From Sphingomonas sp. BK235 (GTDB lineage: Bacteria; Pseudomonadota; Alphaproteobacteria; Sphingomonadales; Sphingomonadaceae): DNA of 64,000 nt. Shown piece by piece: positions 38,026-47,713 of this stretch. The first letter of the stretch is position 1. Every line of letters begins with the position of its first letter. Position numbers and translations under genes: made by a program. Location of the stretch: contig NZ_SLXN01000002.1 in assembly GCF_004345855.1 (NCBI RefSeq), positions 1-64,000 of the forward strand, written 5' to 3'. The notes beneath the pieces were generated by a model. That model made no database searches and was not told where the DNA came from. It saw only the letters and a list, made by a program, of their open reading frames with translations.

Positions 38026-40155
38026 ATGCGTTCCCTCGCCGTCGCCACCGTCGTGGCGCTGATGTCTTCCTCTGCCGTCGCGCAGACGCTCAGCCCGACC
38101 AACCCCTTCGCCAAGCCGAGCACCCTGCCCTATCAGGCGCCCCCCTTCGACAAGATCAAGGACTCGGATTACCTGCCCGCGCTCGAGGCGGGGATGGCCG
38201 AGCAGCGCCGCGAGGTCGCCGCGATCGTCAACGTCCGCTCGATGCCGACCTTCGAGAACACGATCGCCGCGCTGGAAAAGTCCGGCCGGCTGCTCGAGCG
38301 AGCGGCGCTCGCCTTCTCGGGCGTCAACGGCGCCAACACCAACGACGTGTTGCAGAAGACGCAGGAGGTGCTCGCCCCCAAGTTCGCCGCGCACCAGGAT
38401 GCGATCAACCTCGACCCCAAGCTCTTCTGGCGCGTCAAGACGCTGTACGATCAGCGCGACACGCTCCAGCTCGACGCCGAGCAGCGCCAGGTGCTGACGC
38501 TGACCTATGAGAACATGGTCCACGCCGGCGCCAAGCTCAACGACGCCGACAAGAAGGCGCTGAGCGCGCTGAACGCGCAGCTCTCCACGCTGGAGACCGC
38601 GTTCCAGCAGAAATTGCTCGCCGCGGCCAAGGCGGGCGCCCTGGTGGTCGACGACAAGGCCAAGCTCGCCGGCCTCTCCGACGCCGAGATCGCCGCCGCC
38701 GCCGACGCCGCCAAGGAGCGCGGCCTCGCGGGCAAGTACGTGCTGACGCTGCAGAACACGACTCAGCAGCCGGTGCTGGCGACGCTCACCGATCGCGCCA
38801 CGCGCGAGGCGCTGTTCACCGCGAGCTGGACCCGCGCGACCAAAGGCGACGCCAACGACACGCGCGCGACGATCAGCCAAATCGCGGCGCTGCGCGCGCA
38901 GAAGGCCAAGTTGCTCGGCTTCGCCACCTGGGGCGACTATGTCCTGTCCGACCAGATGGCGAAGACGCCCAAGACCGCGCTCGCGTTCATGCGCCAGCTC
39001 GGCGCACCGGTCGCGGCCGAGCAGAAGCGCGAGGCGGGCGAGCTCCAGGCGCAGATCAAGGCCGAGGGCGGCAATTTCGCGCTCAAGCCGTGGGATTGGG
39101 ACCTCTATTCCGAGAAGCTGCGCAAGGCCAAGTACGACCTCAACCAGGACGAGCTGAAGCCCTATTTCGAGATCAACAAGGTGCTGACCGACGGCGTCTT
39201 CTACGCCGCCAACCAGCTCTACGGCATCACCTTCAAGCGCCGCACCGACCTCCCCGTCTATCAGCCCGACGTGATGGTCTATGAGGTGTTCGAGCAGGAC
39301 GGCCGCACCATCGGCCTGATGTATTTCGACTATTGGAAGCGCGACAACAAGAACGGCGGCGCGTGGATGTCGAACTTCGTCAACCAGGCGAAGCTGCTCG
39401 GCACCAAGCCGGTGATCTACAACGTCGGCAATTTCACCAAGCCGGCGGCGGGCCAGCCCGCGCTGATCACCTTCGACGACGTGACGACGATGTTCCACGA
39501 GTTCGGCCACGCGCTGCACGGGCTGTTCGCGAACCAGACCTATCCCTCGGTCTCGGGCACCAACACCGCGCGCGACTTCGTCGAGTTCCCGTCGCAGTTC
39601 AACGAACATTGGGCGCTCGATCCCAAGGTGCTGCCGCACTATGCCGTCAACTACCGCACCGGTGCGGTGATCCCGCCCGAGCTGGTCGGCAAGATCAAGC
39701 GCGCCGCGACGTTCAACACCGGCTATTCGTTCGGCGAGGCGCTGGCGGCGGCCGAGATGGACATGAGCTGGCACTCGCTTCCCGCCAGCGCGGGCCAGCA
39801 GGACGCCGACGCCTTCGAGGCCAAGGCGCTGGCCGAGACCGGGCTCGACACCGCCGACGTGCCGCCGCGCTATCGTTCGAGCTATTTCCTCCACATCTGG
39901 GGCAACGGCTATTCGGCCGGCTATTACGCCTATCAGTGGACCAAGATGCTCGACGCCAACGCCTATGACTGGTTCGAGCGCAACGGCGGCATGACTCGCG
40001 CCAACGGCCAACGCTTCCGCGACATGATCCTGTCGAAGGGGCATACCGAGGATTACGCCCCGATGTTCCGCGCCTTCTACGGCAAGGACCCGGAGGTGGC
40101 GCCGCTGCTCCACAATCTCGGGCTCAACGCCGACGGGTCGCGCGTCGCGCCGTAA
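38026..40155 (+). CDS. dcp: M3 family peptidyl-dipeptidase, periplasmic
   Basis: The 709-aa precursor has a signal peptide (residues 1-20, ending AVAQ). The zinc motif HEFGH (491-495) lies in TTMFHEFGHALHGLF and the third ligand Glu in FVEFPSQFNEHW, as in Dcp. Dcp removes dipeptides from peptide C-termini. The C-terminal RSSYFLHIWGNGYSAGYYAYQWTK is typical of the family. It is flanked by repeats upstream and a strong hairpin downstream. Confidence 0.94.
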   Translation: MRSLAVATVVALMSSSAVAQTLSPTNPFAKPSTLPYQAPPFDKIKDSDYLPALEAGMAEQRREVAAIVNVRSMPTFENTIAALEKSGRLLERAALAFSGVNGANTNDVLQKTQEVLAPKFAAHQDAINLDPKLFWRVKTLYDQRDTLQLDAEQRQVLTLTYENMVHAGAKLNDADKKALSALNAQLSTLETAFQQKLLAAAKAGALVVDDKAKLAGLSDAEIAAAADAAKERGLAGKYVLTLQNTTQQPVLATLTDRATREALFTASWTRATKGDANDTRATISQIAALRAQKAKLLGFATWGDYVLSDQMAKTPKTALAFMRQLGAPVAAEQKREAGELQAQIKAEGGNFALKPWDWDLYSEKLRKAKYDLNQDELKPYFEINKVLTDGVFYAANQLYGITFKRRTDLPVYQPDVMVYEVFEQDGRTIGLMYFDYWKRDNKNGGAWMSNFVNQAKLLGTKPVIYNVGNFTKPAAGQPALITFDDVTTMFHEFGHALHGLFANQTYPSVSGTNTARDFVEFPSQFNEHWALDPKVLPHYAVNYRTGAVIPPELVGKIKRAATFNTGYSFGEALAAAEMDMSWHSLPASAGQQDADAFEAKALAETGLDTADVPPRYRSSYFLHIWGNGYSAGYYAYQWTKMLDANAYDWFERNGGMTRANGQRFRDMILSKGHTEDYAPMFRAFYGKDPEVAPLLHNLGLNADGSRVAP

Positions 40156-40166
40156 AGGCCGGCGGG

Positions 40167-40210
40167 GCGCGCGCCGCTCCTCCCCGCGCCGGGGGGGAGC
40201 GGCGGCGCGC
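40167..40210. terminator. strong hairpin between convergent dcp and tlpA-like genes
   Basis: GCGCGCCGCTCCTCCCC can pair with GGGGGGAGCGGCGGCGCGC almost perfectly. It fills the 55-base convergent gap, so it may stop transcription from both sides despite lacking a T-tract. Confidence 0.5.
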
Positions 40211-40801
40211 TCAGGCCTCGGCGAGCAGCGCCTTGGCCTGCGCCCCGGTCCAGTCGAGATCGCCGGTCACGCGCCACAGCTCCTTGCCCGACGCATCGTA
40301 CAGGATCGTCGTCGGCAGGTTGGCGCCGTAAGCGGTGCTCAGCGCCAGTTTCTCGTCGAGGAACGGCTCCAGCCTCGCGAAACCGCGCGCCTTGAGGAAG
40401 TCCTTCGCCTTGGCGGGCTCCATGTCCTGACTCACCGCCACCACGCGCACCTTGCCCGCCAGCGCCCCCGCGGCGGCATCGAGCGTCGGCATCTCCTTGA
40501 CGCACGGCGCGCACCAGGTCGCCCACAGGTTCACCAGCAGCGGCTTGCCGCCGCCCAGCTGGGCCAGCGTCGTCGGCGCACCCGCCAGCGTGGTGAAGCC
40601 GACGCCAGGCGCGGCCTCGCCCTTGTGGCTGCGGTCGACCTTGTCCGGCCGCGCCGCGCCGGTGGCGGGCACCTCGTCCGCGCTGGCGATGGCGGCGTTG
40701 CCCGCGCCCGCGGCTTGCCCGTCGCCCCCCGAGCCCTTATCGCACGCGCTGACCGCCAGCGCGGCGCCGAGGAGACAGACGATCGCGACACGCGAGACCA
40801 T
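40211..40801 (-). CDS. TlpA-like thiol-disulfide lipoprotein
   Basis: The 196-aa precursor has a lipoprotein signal ending AVSAC (Cys20) and a thioredoxin-fold domain with the active site WCAPC in [18 protein letters not shown]. It is probably a periplasmic, membrane-anchored reductant, for example in cytochrome c maturation or disulfide repair. Its ATG (40801-40799) overlaps the forward ATG of argH (40800-40802), so the two genes face away from each other with no space between. Confidence 0.92.
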   Translation of the reverse strand: MVSRVAIVCLLGAALAVSACDKGSGGDGQAAGAGNAAIASADEVPATGAARPDKVDRSHKGEAAPGVGFTTLAGAPTTLAQLGGGKPLLVNLWATWCAPCVKEMPTLDAAAGALAGKVRVVAVSQDMEPAKAKDFLKARGFARLEPFLDEKLALSTAYGANLPTTILYDASGKELWRVTGDLDWTGAQAKALLAEA

Positions 40802-42197
40802 GAGCGGTTCCAACCAGATGTGGGGCGGGCGCTTCGCCGAGGGTCCGGCCGCCGTCATGCGCGAGATAAACGCCTCCATCCCCTTCGACAAGCGGATGTG
40901 GCGCCAGGACGTCGCGGGCAGCCGCGCGCATGCCGCGATGCTGGGCGCGCAGGGGATCGTCTCCGCCGCGGACGTCGCCGCGATCGACGCGGGGCTGGCG
41001 CAGGTGGCCAAGCGCTACGCCGAAGAGGGCGTGCCCGACGATCTCGCGATGGAGGACATCCATATGCTGAGCGAGGCGCGGCTCGGCGAGGTGATCGGCG
41101 GCGCGGCGGGGCGGCTCCACACCGCGCGCAGCCGCAACGACCAGGTCGCGACCGACTTCCGTTTGTGGGTGCGCGACGCGACCGATCAGGTGGTGGAAGC
41201 GCTCGACCGGCTCGACGATGCCTTGCTCGCGCGGGCGGAAGAGCATGCCGCCAGCGTGATGCCGGGCTTCACGCATCTCCAGTCGGCGCAGCCGGTGACG
41301 CTCGGCCACCATCTGATGGCCTATCACGAGATGGTGCGACGCGACCGCTCGCGCTTCACCGACAATCGCGCGCGCGCCAACCTCTGCCCGCTCGGCGCGG
41401 CGGCGCTGGCGGGCACCGGCTTCGCGATCGATCGCGACGCCACCGCGCGCGCGCTCGGCTTCGACGCGCCGACGCGCAACAGCCTCGATTCGGTCAGCGA
41501 CCGCGACTTCGCGCTCGATTACCTGATGGCGGCGAGCCAGTGCGCGCTTCACCTGTCGCGGCTGGCGGAGGAGTTCGTGCTGTGGGCGTCGCAGCCGTTC
41601 GCCTTCGTCGCGCTGTCGGACCAATGGTCGACCGGCAGCTCGATCATGCCGCAGAAGCGCAACCCCGACGCCGCCGAGCTGGTGCGCGGGCACAGCGGGC
41701 GGATCACTGGCTGTCTGGTTAGCCTGATGGTCACGATGAAGGGGCTGCCGCTCGCTTATTCCAAGGACATGCAGGACGATAAGCCGCCTGTGTTCGAGGC
41801 GCATGACCTGCTCGCGCTGTCGCTCGCGGCGATGACCGGGATGGTCGAGAGCGCTACCTTCCGCACCGAGCGGATGCGCCAGGTGGCGGAGAGCGGCTTC
41901 GCCACCGCGACCGACCTCGCCGACTGGCTGGTGCGCGAGGCCGACGTGCCGTTCCGCGAGGCGCATCATATCACCGGCCGCGCGGTGGCGCGCGCCGAGG
42001 ATTTGGGCTGCACGCTCGATCGCGTGCCGCTCGCCGAGCTGCAGGCGATCGACCCGCGCATCACCGATGCGGTCTACGACGTGCTGTCGGTCGACGCCTC
42101 GGTGGCGAGCCGGCGCAGCTTCGGCGGGACCGCGCCCGACAATGTCCGCGCGGCGATCGCCGCCGCGCGGGCGGAGCGGACGGGAGGGGCGGCATGA
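40800..42197 (+). CDS. argH: argininosuccinate lyase
   Basis: The 465-aa enzyme cleaves argininosuccinate to arginine and fumarate. It starts with [15 protein letters not shown] and carries the lyase loop [12 protein letters not shown] (279-290) and [13 protein letters not shown] second ATG at 40818 is a possible start and would relieve the overlap with the tlpA-like start codon. Its stop overlaps the following lipoprotein gene (ATGA), and lysA follows. Confidence 0.96.
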   Translation: MSGSNQMWGGRFAEGPAAVMREINASIPFDKRMWRQDVAGSRAHAAMLGAQGIVSAADVAAIDAGLAQVAKRYAEEGVPDDLAMEDIHMLSEARLGEVIGGAAGRLHTARSRNDQVATDFRLWVRDATDQVVEALDRLDDALLARAEEHAASVMPGFTHLQSAQPVTLGHHLMAYHEMVRRDRSRFTDNRARANLCPLGAAALAGTGFAIDRDATARALGFDAPTRNSLDSVSDRDFALDYLMAASQCALHLSRLAEEFVLWASQPFAFVALSDQWSTGSSIMPQKRNPDAAELVRGHSGRITGCLVSLMVTMKGLPLAYSKDMQDDKPPVFEAHDLLALSLAAMTGMVESATFRTERMRQVAESGFATATDLADWLVREADVPFREAHHITGRAVARAEDLGCTLDRVPLAELQAIDPRITDAVYDVLSVDASVASRRSFGGTAPDNVRAAIAAARAERTGGAA

Positions 42198-42436
42198 GCG
42201 CGGCCCGATCCGCCGTGGTGGGGCTGGCGCTCGTTCTGGCGGGATGCGGCTCGACCGAGGCGCTCAAGCCGGCGCCGGGCACGCCGCTGCCGGTGGCGCC
42301 GTATGGCGCGACTGCGACGCCCAAGATCCGCGACCTGCTCACGCCCAGCGTGCAGGCGCGACCGCGCCGCACCGGCGAGGTGCTCACCCGCTCGCAGGAC
42401 CGCCAGAGCGACGAGTTCGACCTGCCGCCGCGGTGA
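42194..42436 (+). CDS. small lipoprotein between argH and lysA
   Basis: The 80-aa precursor has a lipobox (LVLAGC, Cys17) and a Pro-rich mature part ([17 protein letters not shown]) with a polar tail. The position before lysA recalls the small lipoproteins next to lysA in other proteobacteria, including the LptM-like group, but the LptM core motif is not clear here. It starts within the argH stop and is probably co-transcribed. Confidence 0.8.
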   Translation: MSAARSAVVGLALVLAGCGSTEALKPAPGTPLPVAPYGATATPKIRDLLTPSVQARPRRTGEVLTRSQDRQSDEFDLPPR

Positions 42437-42482
42437 TGACGGTGGGGCGTTGAGGCGCTTCTCTGTGCTATTCACCCTTCTT

Positions 42483-42579
42483 CCGTCATCCCGAACTTGT
42501 TTCGGGATCCACTGCCCCGCATACGCCGCCGCCGAGGAATAAGCGGCACGGTGGATCCCGAAACGAGTTCGGGATGACG
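42483..42579. repeat. 97-bp palindromic repeat, copy 6
   Basis: Arms begin CCGTCATCCCGAACTTG and end GAGTTCGGGATGACG. It separates the lipoprotein gene from lysA in a collinear operon. Confidence 0.85.
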
Positions 42580-42661
42580 CCGGGAGATGGGTGGGTGGCG
42601 GGCGCGACAACCTGCACCCTATGTGTCACGCCGACGCGCGAACCACGCTAGAAGAGACCCG

Positions 42662-43918
42662 ATGGACCATTTCCACTATCGCGACGGAGAATTGTGGTGC
42701 GAGGGCGTGCCGCTGGCGCGCATCGCCGCCGAGGTCGGCACCCCCGTCTACGTCTATTCCGCCAACGCCTTCCGCGACCACGCGCGCGCCTTCCGCGCCG
42801 GCCTGGCCGGCGTGCGCGACGCGCATCTCGCTTATGCGATCAAGGCCAACCCCAATGTCGCCGTCCTGCGCCTGCTCGCCGCCGAGGGCTATGGCGCCGA
42901 CGTCGTCTCCGGCGGCGAGCTGGCGCGCGCGCTCGCGGCGGGGATGCCCGCCGAGTCGGTCGTCTTCTCGGGCGTCGGCAAGACCGAGGCCGAGCTGGTG
43001 CGCGGGCTCGACGCCGGGATCGGCCAGTTCAACCTCGAGCTGGAGGAGGAAGGCGAGGCGCTCGCCCGGCTCGCCGCGGAACGGGGAGAGACCGCGCGCG
43101 CGGTGCTGCGCGTCAACCCCGACGTCGACGCCGGCACGCACGCCAAGATCTCGACCGGGCGCAAGGAGAACAAGTTCGGCGTGCCGATCGACCAGGCGCC
43201 CGCGATGTTCGCGCGGCTGGCGGGGCTGCCCGGCCTGTCGATCGAGGGCGTGGCGATCCATATCGGCAGCCAATTGTTCGACCTCGCCCCACTCGAGGCG
43301 GCGTACCGGCGCGTCGGCGAGCTGGTCGCCACCCTCCGCGCCGCCGACCACCGCATCACCCGCGTCGACCTCGGCGGCGGGCTCGGCGTCCGCTACAAGG
43401 AGGGCGACGCGCCGCGCTCCCCGGCCGATTATGGCGCGATGGTCGAGCGCGTCACGCGCGACTGGGGCGTGACGCTGATGTTCGAGCCCGGGCGCGTGAT
43501 CGCCGCCAACGCGGGGGTGCTGCTCACCCGCGTGATCTGGGTGAAGCCGGGCGTGGTGAACCCCTATGTCATCGTCGACGCGGCGATGAACGATCTGGCG
43601 CGACCCGCGCTCTACGACGCCTGGCACGACTTCGATCCGGTGGTGCCGAGCGGCGAGCGGGTCACCGCCAATATCGCCGGCCCGGTGTGCGAGACCGGCG
43701 ACACGTTCGCGATGGCGCGCGAGATCGACCGCGTCGCCAAGGACGACCTCGCGGTGTTCCGCAGCGCGGGTGCCTATGGCGCGACCATGGCCTCGACCTA
43801 CAACAGCCGCGCGCTGGTGCCCGAGGTGCTGGTCGACGCCGACCGCTTCGCGGTGGTGGCGGACCGGATCGCGGCCGAGACGATCCTCGCCGCCGAGCGG
43901 GTGCCCGAGTGGCTGTGA
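42662..43918 (+). CDS. lysA: diaminopimelate decarboxylase
   Basis: The 418-aa PLP enzyme makes lysine from meso-diaminopimelate. The PLP Lys is residue 61 in AYAIKANPN, HIGSQL and the phosphate-binding GGGLGV follow, and the second active-site region is CETGDTF. The ATG at 42662 matches the family start (DHFHYRDGELWCEGV). A GTG for the siroheme gene follows after 4 bases. Confidence 0.96.
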   Translation: MDHFHYRDGELWCEGVPLARIAAEVGTPVYVYSANAFRDHARAFRAGLAGVRDAHLAYAIKANPNVAVLRLLAAEGYGADVVSGGELARALAAGMPAESVVFSGVGKTEAELVRGLDAGIGQFNLELEEEGEALARLAAERGETARAVLRVNPDVDAGTHAKISTGRKENKFGVPIDQAPAMFARLAGLPGLSIEGVAIHIGSQLFDLAPLEAAYRRVGELVATLRAADHRITRVDLGGGLGVRYKEGDAPRSPADYGAMVERVTRDWGVTLMFEPGRVIAANAGVLLTRVIWVKPGVVNPYVIVDAAMNDLARPALYDAWHDFDPVVPSGERVTANIAGPVCETGDTFAMAREIDRVAKDDLAVFRSAGAYGATMASTYNSRALVPEVLVDADRFAVVADRIAAETILAAERVPEWL

Positions 43919-43922
43919 GCCG

Positions 43923-44711
43923 GTGAGCGACTCGCGCGAGGCCGCGGCGGCGCTGCCGAGCCTGCCGGTGTTCCTGCGGCTGGCGGGGCAGCCCGTGATC
44001 CTGGTCGGCGAGGGCGAGCCCGCTGCGGCGAAGCGTCGGCTGCTCGAGCGTGCCGGTGCGGTGATCGTCGGCGAGGACGATGGCGCGGCACGGCTCGCCG
44101 TGGTGGCCGACGACGAGGCGGCGGTGGCCCGGCTCAAGGCGCGCGGCGTGCTGGTCAACGCGGTCGACCGGCCCGAGCTGTGCGACTTCACCCTCCCCGC
44201 GATCGTCGACCGCGCGCCGGTGCTGGTCGCGATCGGCAGCGCGGGCGTGTCGGCGGGTCTGGCGGCGGCGCTGCGCCAGCGGCTCGAGACGCTGCTGCCC
44301 GCCACGCTCGGCCGGCTCGCCGAGGCGCTCCACGCCGCCCGACCCGCGCTCCGCACCGCGCTGCCCGACATGGGTGAGCGCCGCCGCGCGATCGGCGCCG
44401 CGCTCGCGCCCGGCGGCGCGCTCGACCCGCTCGGCGCGCCCGCGCTCGACGACGTCGCCGCCGCCGTGATCGCGGCGCAGCCTGCCACCGGCCTCGCCCG
44501 CCTCCGCCTCCGCTCGCACGACCCGGACGAGCTGACGCTGCGCCAGGCCCGGCTGCTCGCCGCGGCGGACGTGGTGACGCATCGCCCCGACGTGCCGCCC
44601 GCGATCCTCGACCGCGCGCGCGCCGACGCCGAGCGGGTCGAGTGCGCCGCGCCGCCGCTGGCCCCCGCGACCGGGTTGGTGGTCGATCTGGCGATGGAGG
44701 AGGAACGATGA
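43923..44711 (+). CDS. siroheme synthase-like protein with vestigial methyltransferase segment
   Basis: The 262-aa protein resembles the CysG N-terminal part (precorrin-2 dehydrogenase/ferrochelatase): ILVGEGEPAAAKRRLLERAG, VNAVDRPELCDFTLPAIVDR and VAIGSAGVSAGLAAALRQRL. Residues 193-240 (with DPDELTLRQARLLAAADVV at 200-218) look like the beginning of the SAM-dependent uroporphyrinogen methyltransferase domain, which then stops, so a full SUMT domain is missing. The NAD-binding glycine motif is also altered (GEGEP). It starts with GTG after lysA and overlaps zntB. Confidence 0.82.
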   Translation: MSDSREAAAALPSLPVFLRLAGQPVILVGEGEPAAAKRRLLERAGAVIVGEDDGAARLAVVADDEAAVARLKARGVLVNAVDRPELCDFTLPAIVDRAPVLVAIGSAGVSAGLAAALRQRLETLLPATLGRLAEALHAARPALRTALPDMGERRRAIGAALAPGGALDPLGAPALDDVAAAVIAAQPATGLARLRLRSHDPDELTLRQARLLAAADVVTHRPDVPPAILDRARADAERVECAAPPLAPATGLVVDLAMEEER

Positions 44712-45661
44712 GCGGCACCGCGTGGCGGCTCACGGGCGAGGGCAAGGTCGAGGAGATTTCGGTCAAAGGCGCGCTCGGCTGCGGCGCGCCGTTCGTCTGG
44801 GTGCATCTCACCACCAACGCCGAGCACGCGCAGACATGGCTGCGCGACGAGGCCGGACTGCCGCCCTATATCGTCGATTCGCTGACCGCCGCCGAGACGC
44901 GCCCGCGCGCCGAGAAGCTCGCCGACGCCGCGCTGGTCAACCTGCGCGGGCGTACCGACGAGGAGCTGGACGGCTCCGACATGCTCGCCTCGATCCGTAT
45001 CTGGGCAGCCAAGGGACGGGTCGTCACCGTCTCGCGCAAGCATCTGGTCGCGCTCGACGAGGTGGTGACCCAGATGCGTGACGGCGCGATCCGCGACCCC
45101 GGCGACCTGATCAGCGCCTTCGCCACCGAGATCACCGAGGACCTCGATCCCGTCGTCGGCGACCTCGGCGACTGGCTCGACGATTGCGAGCAGAAGCTCG
45201 CCGCCGAGCATATCTTCGAGCTGCGCCGCGGCGTCACCAAGGTGCGGTCGGAGGCGATCAACTACCGCCGCTTCCTCGCGCCGCAGCGCGCCGCGCTGGA
45301 GAAACTGGCGACGCTGCCGGGCGACTGGCTCGCCGAGGACGATCGCGCGCACCTTTCCGCCGCGGCCGACCGCGCCGCGCGCATGGCGGAGGAGGTGGAG
45401 GCGATCCGCGAGCGCGCCGCGCTGGTGCACGAGGCGCTGACCGACCTGCGCGCCGAGCAACTCGACCAGCGCGGGCTGGTGATCGCGGTGGTGGCGATGG
45501 TGTTCCTGCCGTTGACCTTCATCACCGGGTTGTACGGGATGAACGTCGAGGGACTGCCCTATGCCAAGGAGCCCTGGGCGTTCGACGCGATCGCGGGCGT
45601 CTGCGCGCTGATCGCGGCGGGGACGGTGATCTATTTCCTGCGGCGCCACTGGTTCCGCTAA
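44708..45661 (+). CDS. zntB: CorA/ZntB family divalent metal transporter
   Basis: The 317-aa protein has a long cytoplasmic N-terminal domain with coiled helices (about 140-250) and two C-terminal transmembrane helices; the selectivity motif GMN is at 277-279 in ITGLYGMNVEGLP. ZntB-type members carry zinc, CorA members magnesium; the short loop after GMN favours ZntB. The ATG overlaps the previous stop. Why it is coupled to a siroheme-type gene is unclear. Confidence 0.9.
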   Translation: MSGTAWRLTGEGKVEEISVKGALGCGAPFVWVHLTTNAEHAQTWLRDEAGLPPYIVDSLTAAETRPRAEKLADAALVNLRGRTDEELDGSDMLASIRIWAAKGRVVTVSRKHLVALDEVVTQMRDGAIRDPGDLISAFATEITEDLDPVVGDLGDWLDDCEQKLAAEHIFELRRGVTKVRSEAINYRRFLAPQRAALEKLATLPGDWLAEDDRAHLSAAADRAARMAEEVEAIRERAALVHEALTDLRAEQLDQRGLVIAVVAMVFLPLTFITGLYGMNVEGLPYAKEPWAFDAIAGVCALIAAGTVIYFLRRHWFR

Positions 45662-45681
45662 GCGGTGCGCCCCCGCGCCGT

Positions 45682-46062
45682 TCAGCGGCGCTCCGCGTCG
45701 GTGCGCGCGGGGACGGCATCGCCCTCGCGCTCCCGGTCGCGCAGGCGCTCGCCCGCGTCGGTGAGCGCGTCGCCGGCACGGTCGCGCGCGCGGTCGGCAT
45801 GGTCGCGCACGTCCCGCTCCAGCCGCCGCGACGCATCGTCGATCCGGCCCGCCGCGCGATCGAGCGAGTCCGCCGCCACGTCGTCCACCTGATTGGCCAT
45901 CGAGTCGGTCAGCGTGTCGACGCTCGCGGCGACATTGTCCGCCGCCGCGCCGATCTCCGCGGCGATCGCATTGCCCGTGCGCTCGGCATGATCGTCGATC
46001 CGGTCCCCGCATCCCACCAGCGCCAGCGCAGCCAACGGCGCGACCACGGCCCTTCGTCCCAT
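45682..46062 (-). CDS. putative lipoprotein with coiled-coil
   Basis: The 126-aa precursor has a signal with lipobox LVGC (Cys18), then a long charged Ala/Asp/Arg-rich helix (AASVDTLTDSMANQVDDVAADSLDRAAG... to the end), which should form a coiled coil. GAGGAG 7 bases upstream supports ATG 46062. No family is recognised. It is convergent with zntB and lies downstream of the chemotaxis receptor gene. Confidence 0.75.
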   Translation of the reverse strand: MGRRAVVAPLAALALVGCGDRIDDHAERTGNAIAAEIGAAADNVAASVDTLTDSMANQVDDVAADSLDRAAGRIDDASRRLERDVRDHADRARDRAGDALTDAGERLRDREREGDAVPARTDAERR

Positions 46063-46120
46063 CGATCCACTCCTCACTAGACGTGGATCAATGACCGAGC
46101 CGGGGCTTGGTTGCTCGCGA

Positions 46121-47713
46121 TCAGGCCGCGCGGCGCGGTGCGTCGTCCATGAGGAAGGCGACGAACCGCTCGGTCGCGCCGTCGAGCGCGCGCGCGCTCG
46201 CTGCCAGTTCGCCCGCGCTGCCGCGCACCGTCTGCGACAGCGTCGCGGTGGTGCGCACCGCCGCGGCGACCTCGTCGATGCGGCGCTCGATCACCTCGGC
46301 ACCGCCCGCGGTGCGGGTCGCGCCCGCCTCGATCCCCGCGGCGAGCTGGCGCTGGTCGGCGACCGAGCCCGCGATCCCCGCCGCCGCGCGCGCGACCTGC
46401 GCCGCGGCCTCGTCGGCGCGGGTCAGCGCCGCCGCGGCGTCGCCCACCCCGGCGAAGATCGATCCGAGCAAGGTGCTGATGCGGTCGCTCGCGCGCGTCG
46501 AATCGGCCGCGAGCGAGCGCACCTCGCCCGCCACCACCGCGAAGCCGCGCCCCGCCTCGCCCGCGCGCGCCGCCTCGATCGTCGCGTTGAGCGCGAGCAG
46601 GTTGGTCTTCTCCGCGATCTCGCGGATATCGTCCACCAGCGCGCCGATCCGCTGGCCATGTTCCGCCAGTTCGCCGATCCGCCCGACCCCGCTGCCCGCC
46701 GCGGCCTGCGCCACCGCGGTGAGCGCGCTCTGCTGGTCGGCCGAATCGGCGATGGTGCGGATCGAGCCGCCGAGATCGCGAATCGAGTCGGCGACGTGGC
46801 GGATCTGCGCGGTCGCCTCCACCGCCTCGCTCGCCACCGCGGCGGCCTGCGCCCCCGCTCCCACGGCGAGATCGTCGAGCGTGATGGCGGAGCGCTCCAG
46901 CTGGGTCGCGGCCGCGCCGATCGCGCGCACCACCTGCGCCACCGAACCCTCGAACGCTTCCGCCACCGCGACCAGTTCGTCGCGGCGGCGCGTCGCGGCA
47001 TGCTGTTCCAGCGCGCGCAGCCGCGCGCGCTCGTCGCCGGCGGCGTCTTCCGCGACGCGCGCCTGGCGCAGCGCCTCGGTCGCGACCGCGCGCGCGTCCT
47101 CGGCGGCGGCGCGCGCCTCGTCGGCCTCGGTCACCAGCGCGCGGCTGCGCTCCAGCGAGAGCCGCTGGCGCTCGAGCAGCCGCTCGAGCACGCCGGTCAC
47201 CAGCCACAACACCCCCGCCTGCATCACCACCGCCAGCGCGTGGACCAGCACGCGGCCGAGCCGCCCGTCGCCCTCGAACACCCAGTCGGGGGCGAACCAT
47301 TCGAGCGCGAGATGATGAAGCGCGATCAGCAGCGCGGCGACGACGATCGGTCGCCAGTCGCACAGCACCACCAGAGCGGCGAGCGCGACGAAGAAGAACA
47401 TGTGCGCGTCCATCTGCCAGGGATGGCCCTGGAGGACATAGACCAGCAGCGCGGGCGCGGTGGCGGCGAGCGTCCCGGTGACGATGCGCGCCTGCGTGTC
47501 GGTGCGCGCGCGGATCGCGAACCAGGTCGGCGCGGCGGTGAGCGCGGCGCCCGCGCCGAGCAGCAGCGGGTCGATCGTGCCGCTGAGCGCGAGCTGGATC
47601 ACCGCGACCGTGGCGAGCGCGCACCAGCCCAGCGCGGCGAGCAGCCGCATGCCGACCAGCCGCAGCCGGTCGAGCGTCAGCGTGTCGAGCGCGCGCCAGC
47701 GGTCGACGGTCAT
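46121..47713 (-). CDS. methyl-accepting chemotaxis protein
   Basis: The 530-aa protein has about six N-terminal transmembrane helices (residues 20-190) with [18 protein letters not shown] and a conserved HH pair ([12 protein letters not shown]), a sensory module without a periplasmic domain. A coiled linker (195-250) precedes the signalling domain, whose hairpin tip is [20 protein letters not shown]. No HAMP domain is evident. The ATG at 47713 overlaps the upstream small membrane gene. No che genes are near, so it must work with a remote array. Confidence 0.93.
   Translation of the reverse strand: MTVDRWRALDTLTLDRLRLVGMRLLAALGWCALATVAVIQLALSGTIDPLLLGAGAALTAAPTWFAIRARTDTQARIVTGTLAATAPALLVYVLQGHPWQMDAHMFFFVALAALVVLCDWRPIVVAALLIALHHLALEWFAPDWVFEGDGRLGRVLVHALAVVMQAGVLWLVTGVLERLLERQRLSLERSRALVTEADEARAAAEDARAVATEALRQARVAEDAAGDERARLRALEQHAATRRRDELVAVAEAFEGSVAQVVRAIGAAATQLERSAITLDDLAVGAGAQAAAVASEAVEATAQIRHVADSIRDLGGSIRTIADSADQQSALTAVAQAAAGSGVGRIGELAEHGQRIGALVDDIREIAEKTNLLALNATIEAARAGEAGRGFAVVAGEVRSLAADSTRASDRISTLLGSIFAGVGDAAAALTRADEAAAQVARAAAGIAGSVADQRQLAAGIEAGATRTAGGAEVIERRIDEVAAAVRTTATLSQTVRGSAGELAASARALDGATERFVAFLMDDAPRRAA

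Noticed and set aside
37993..40113. A 706-residue minus-strand frame opposite dcp
   Set aside because: The plus-strand M3 peptidase is complete with HEFGH; the antisense frame is a codon-position artefact.
42626..46012. A 1128-residue open frame on the minus strand
   Set aside because: It lies antisense to lysA, the siroheme-type gene and zntB, which all have clear family motifs, and its composition (Arg, Gly, Ala, His runs) is typical of a GC-driven shadow.
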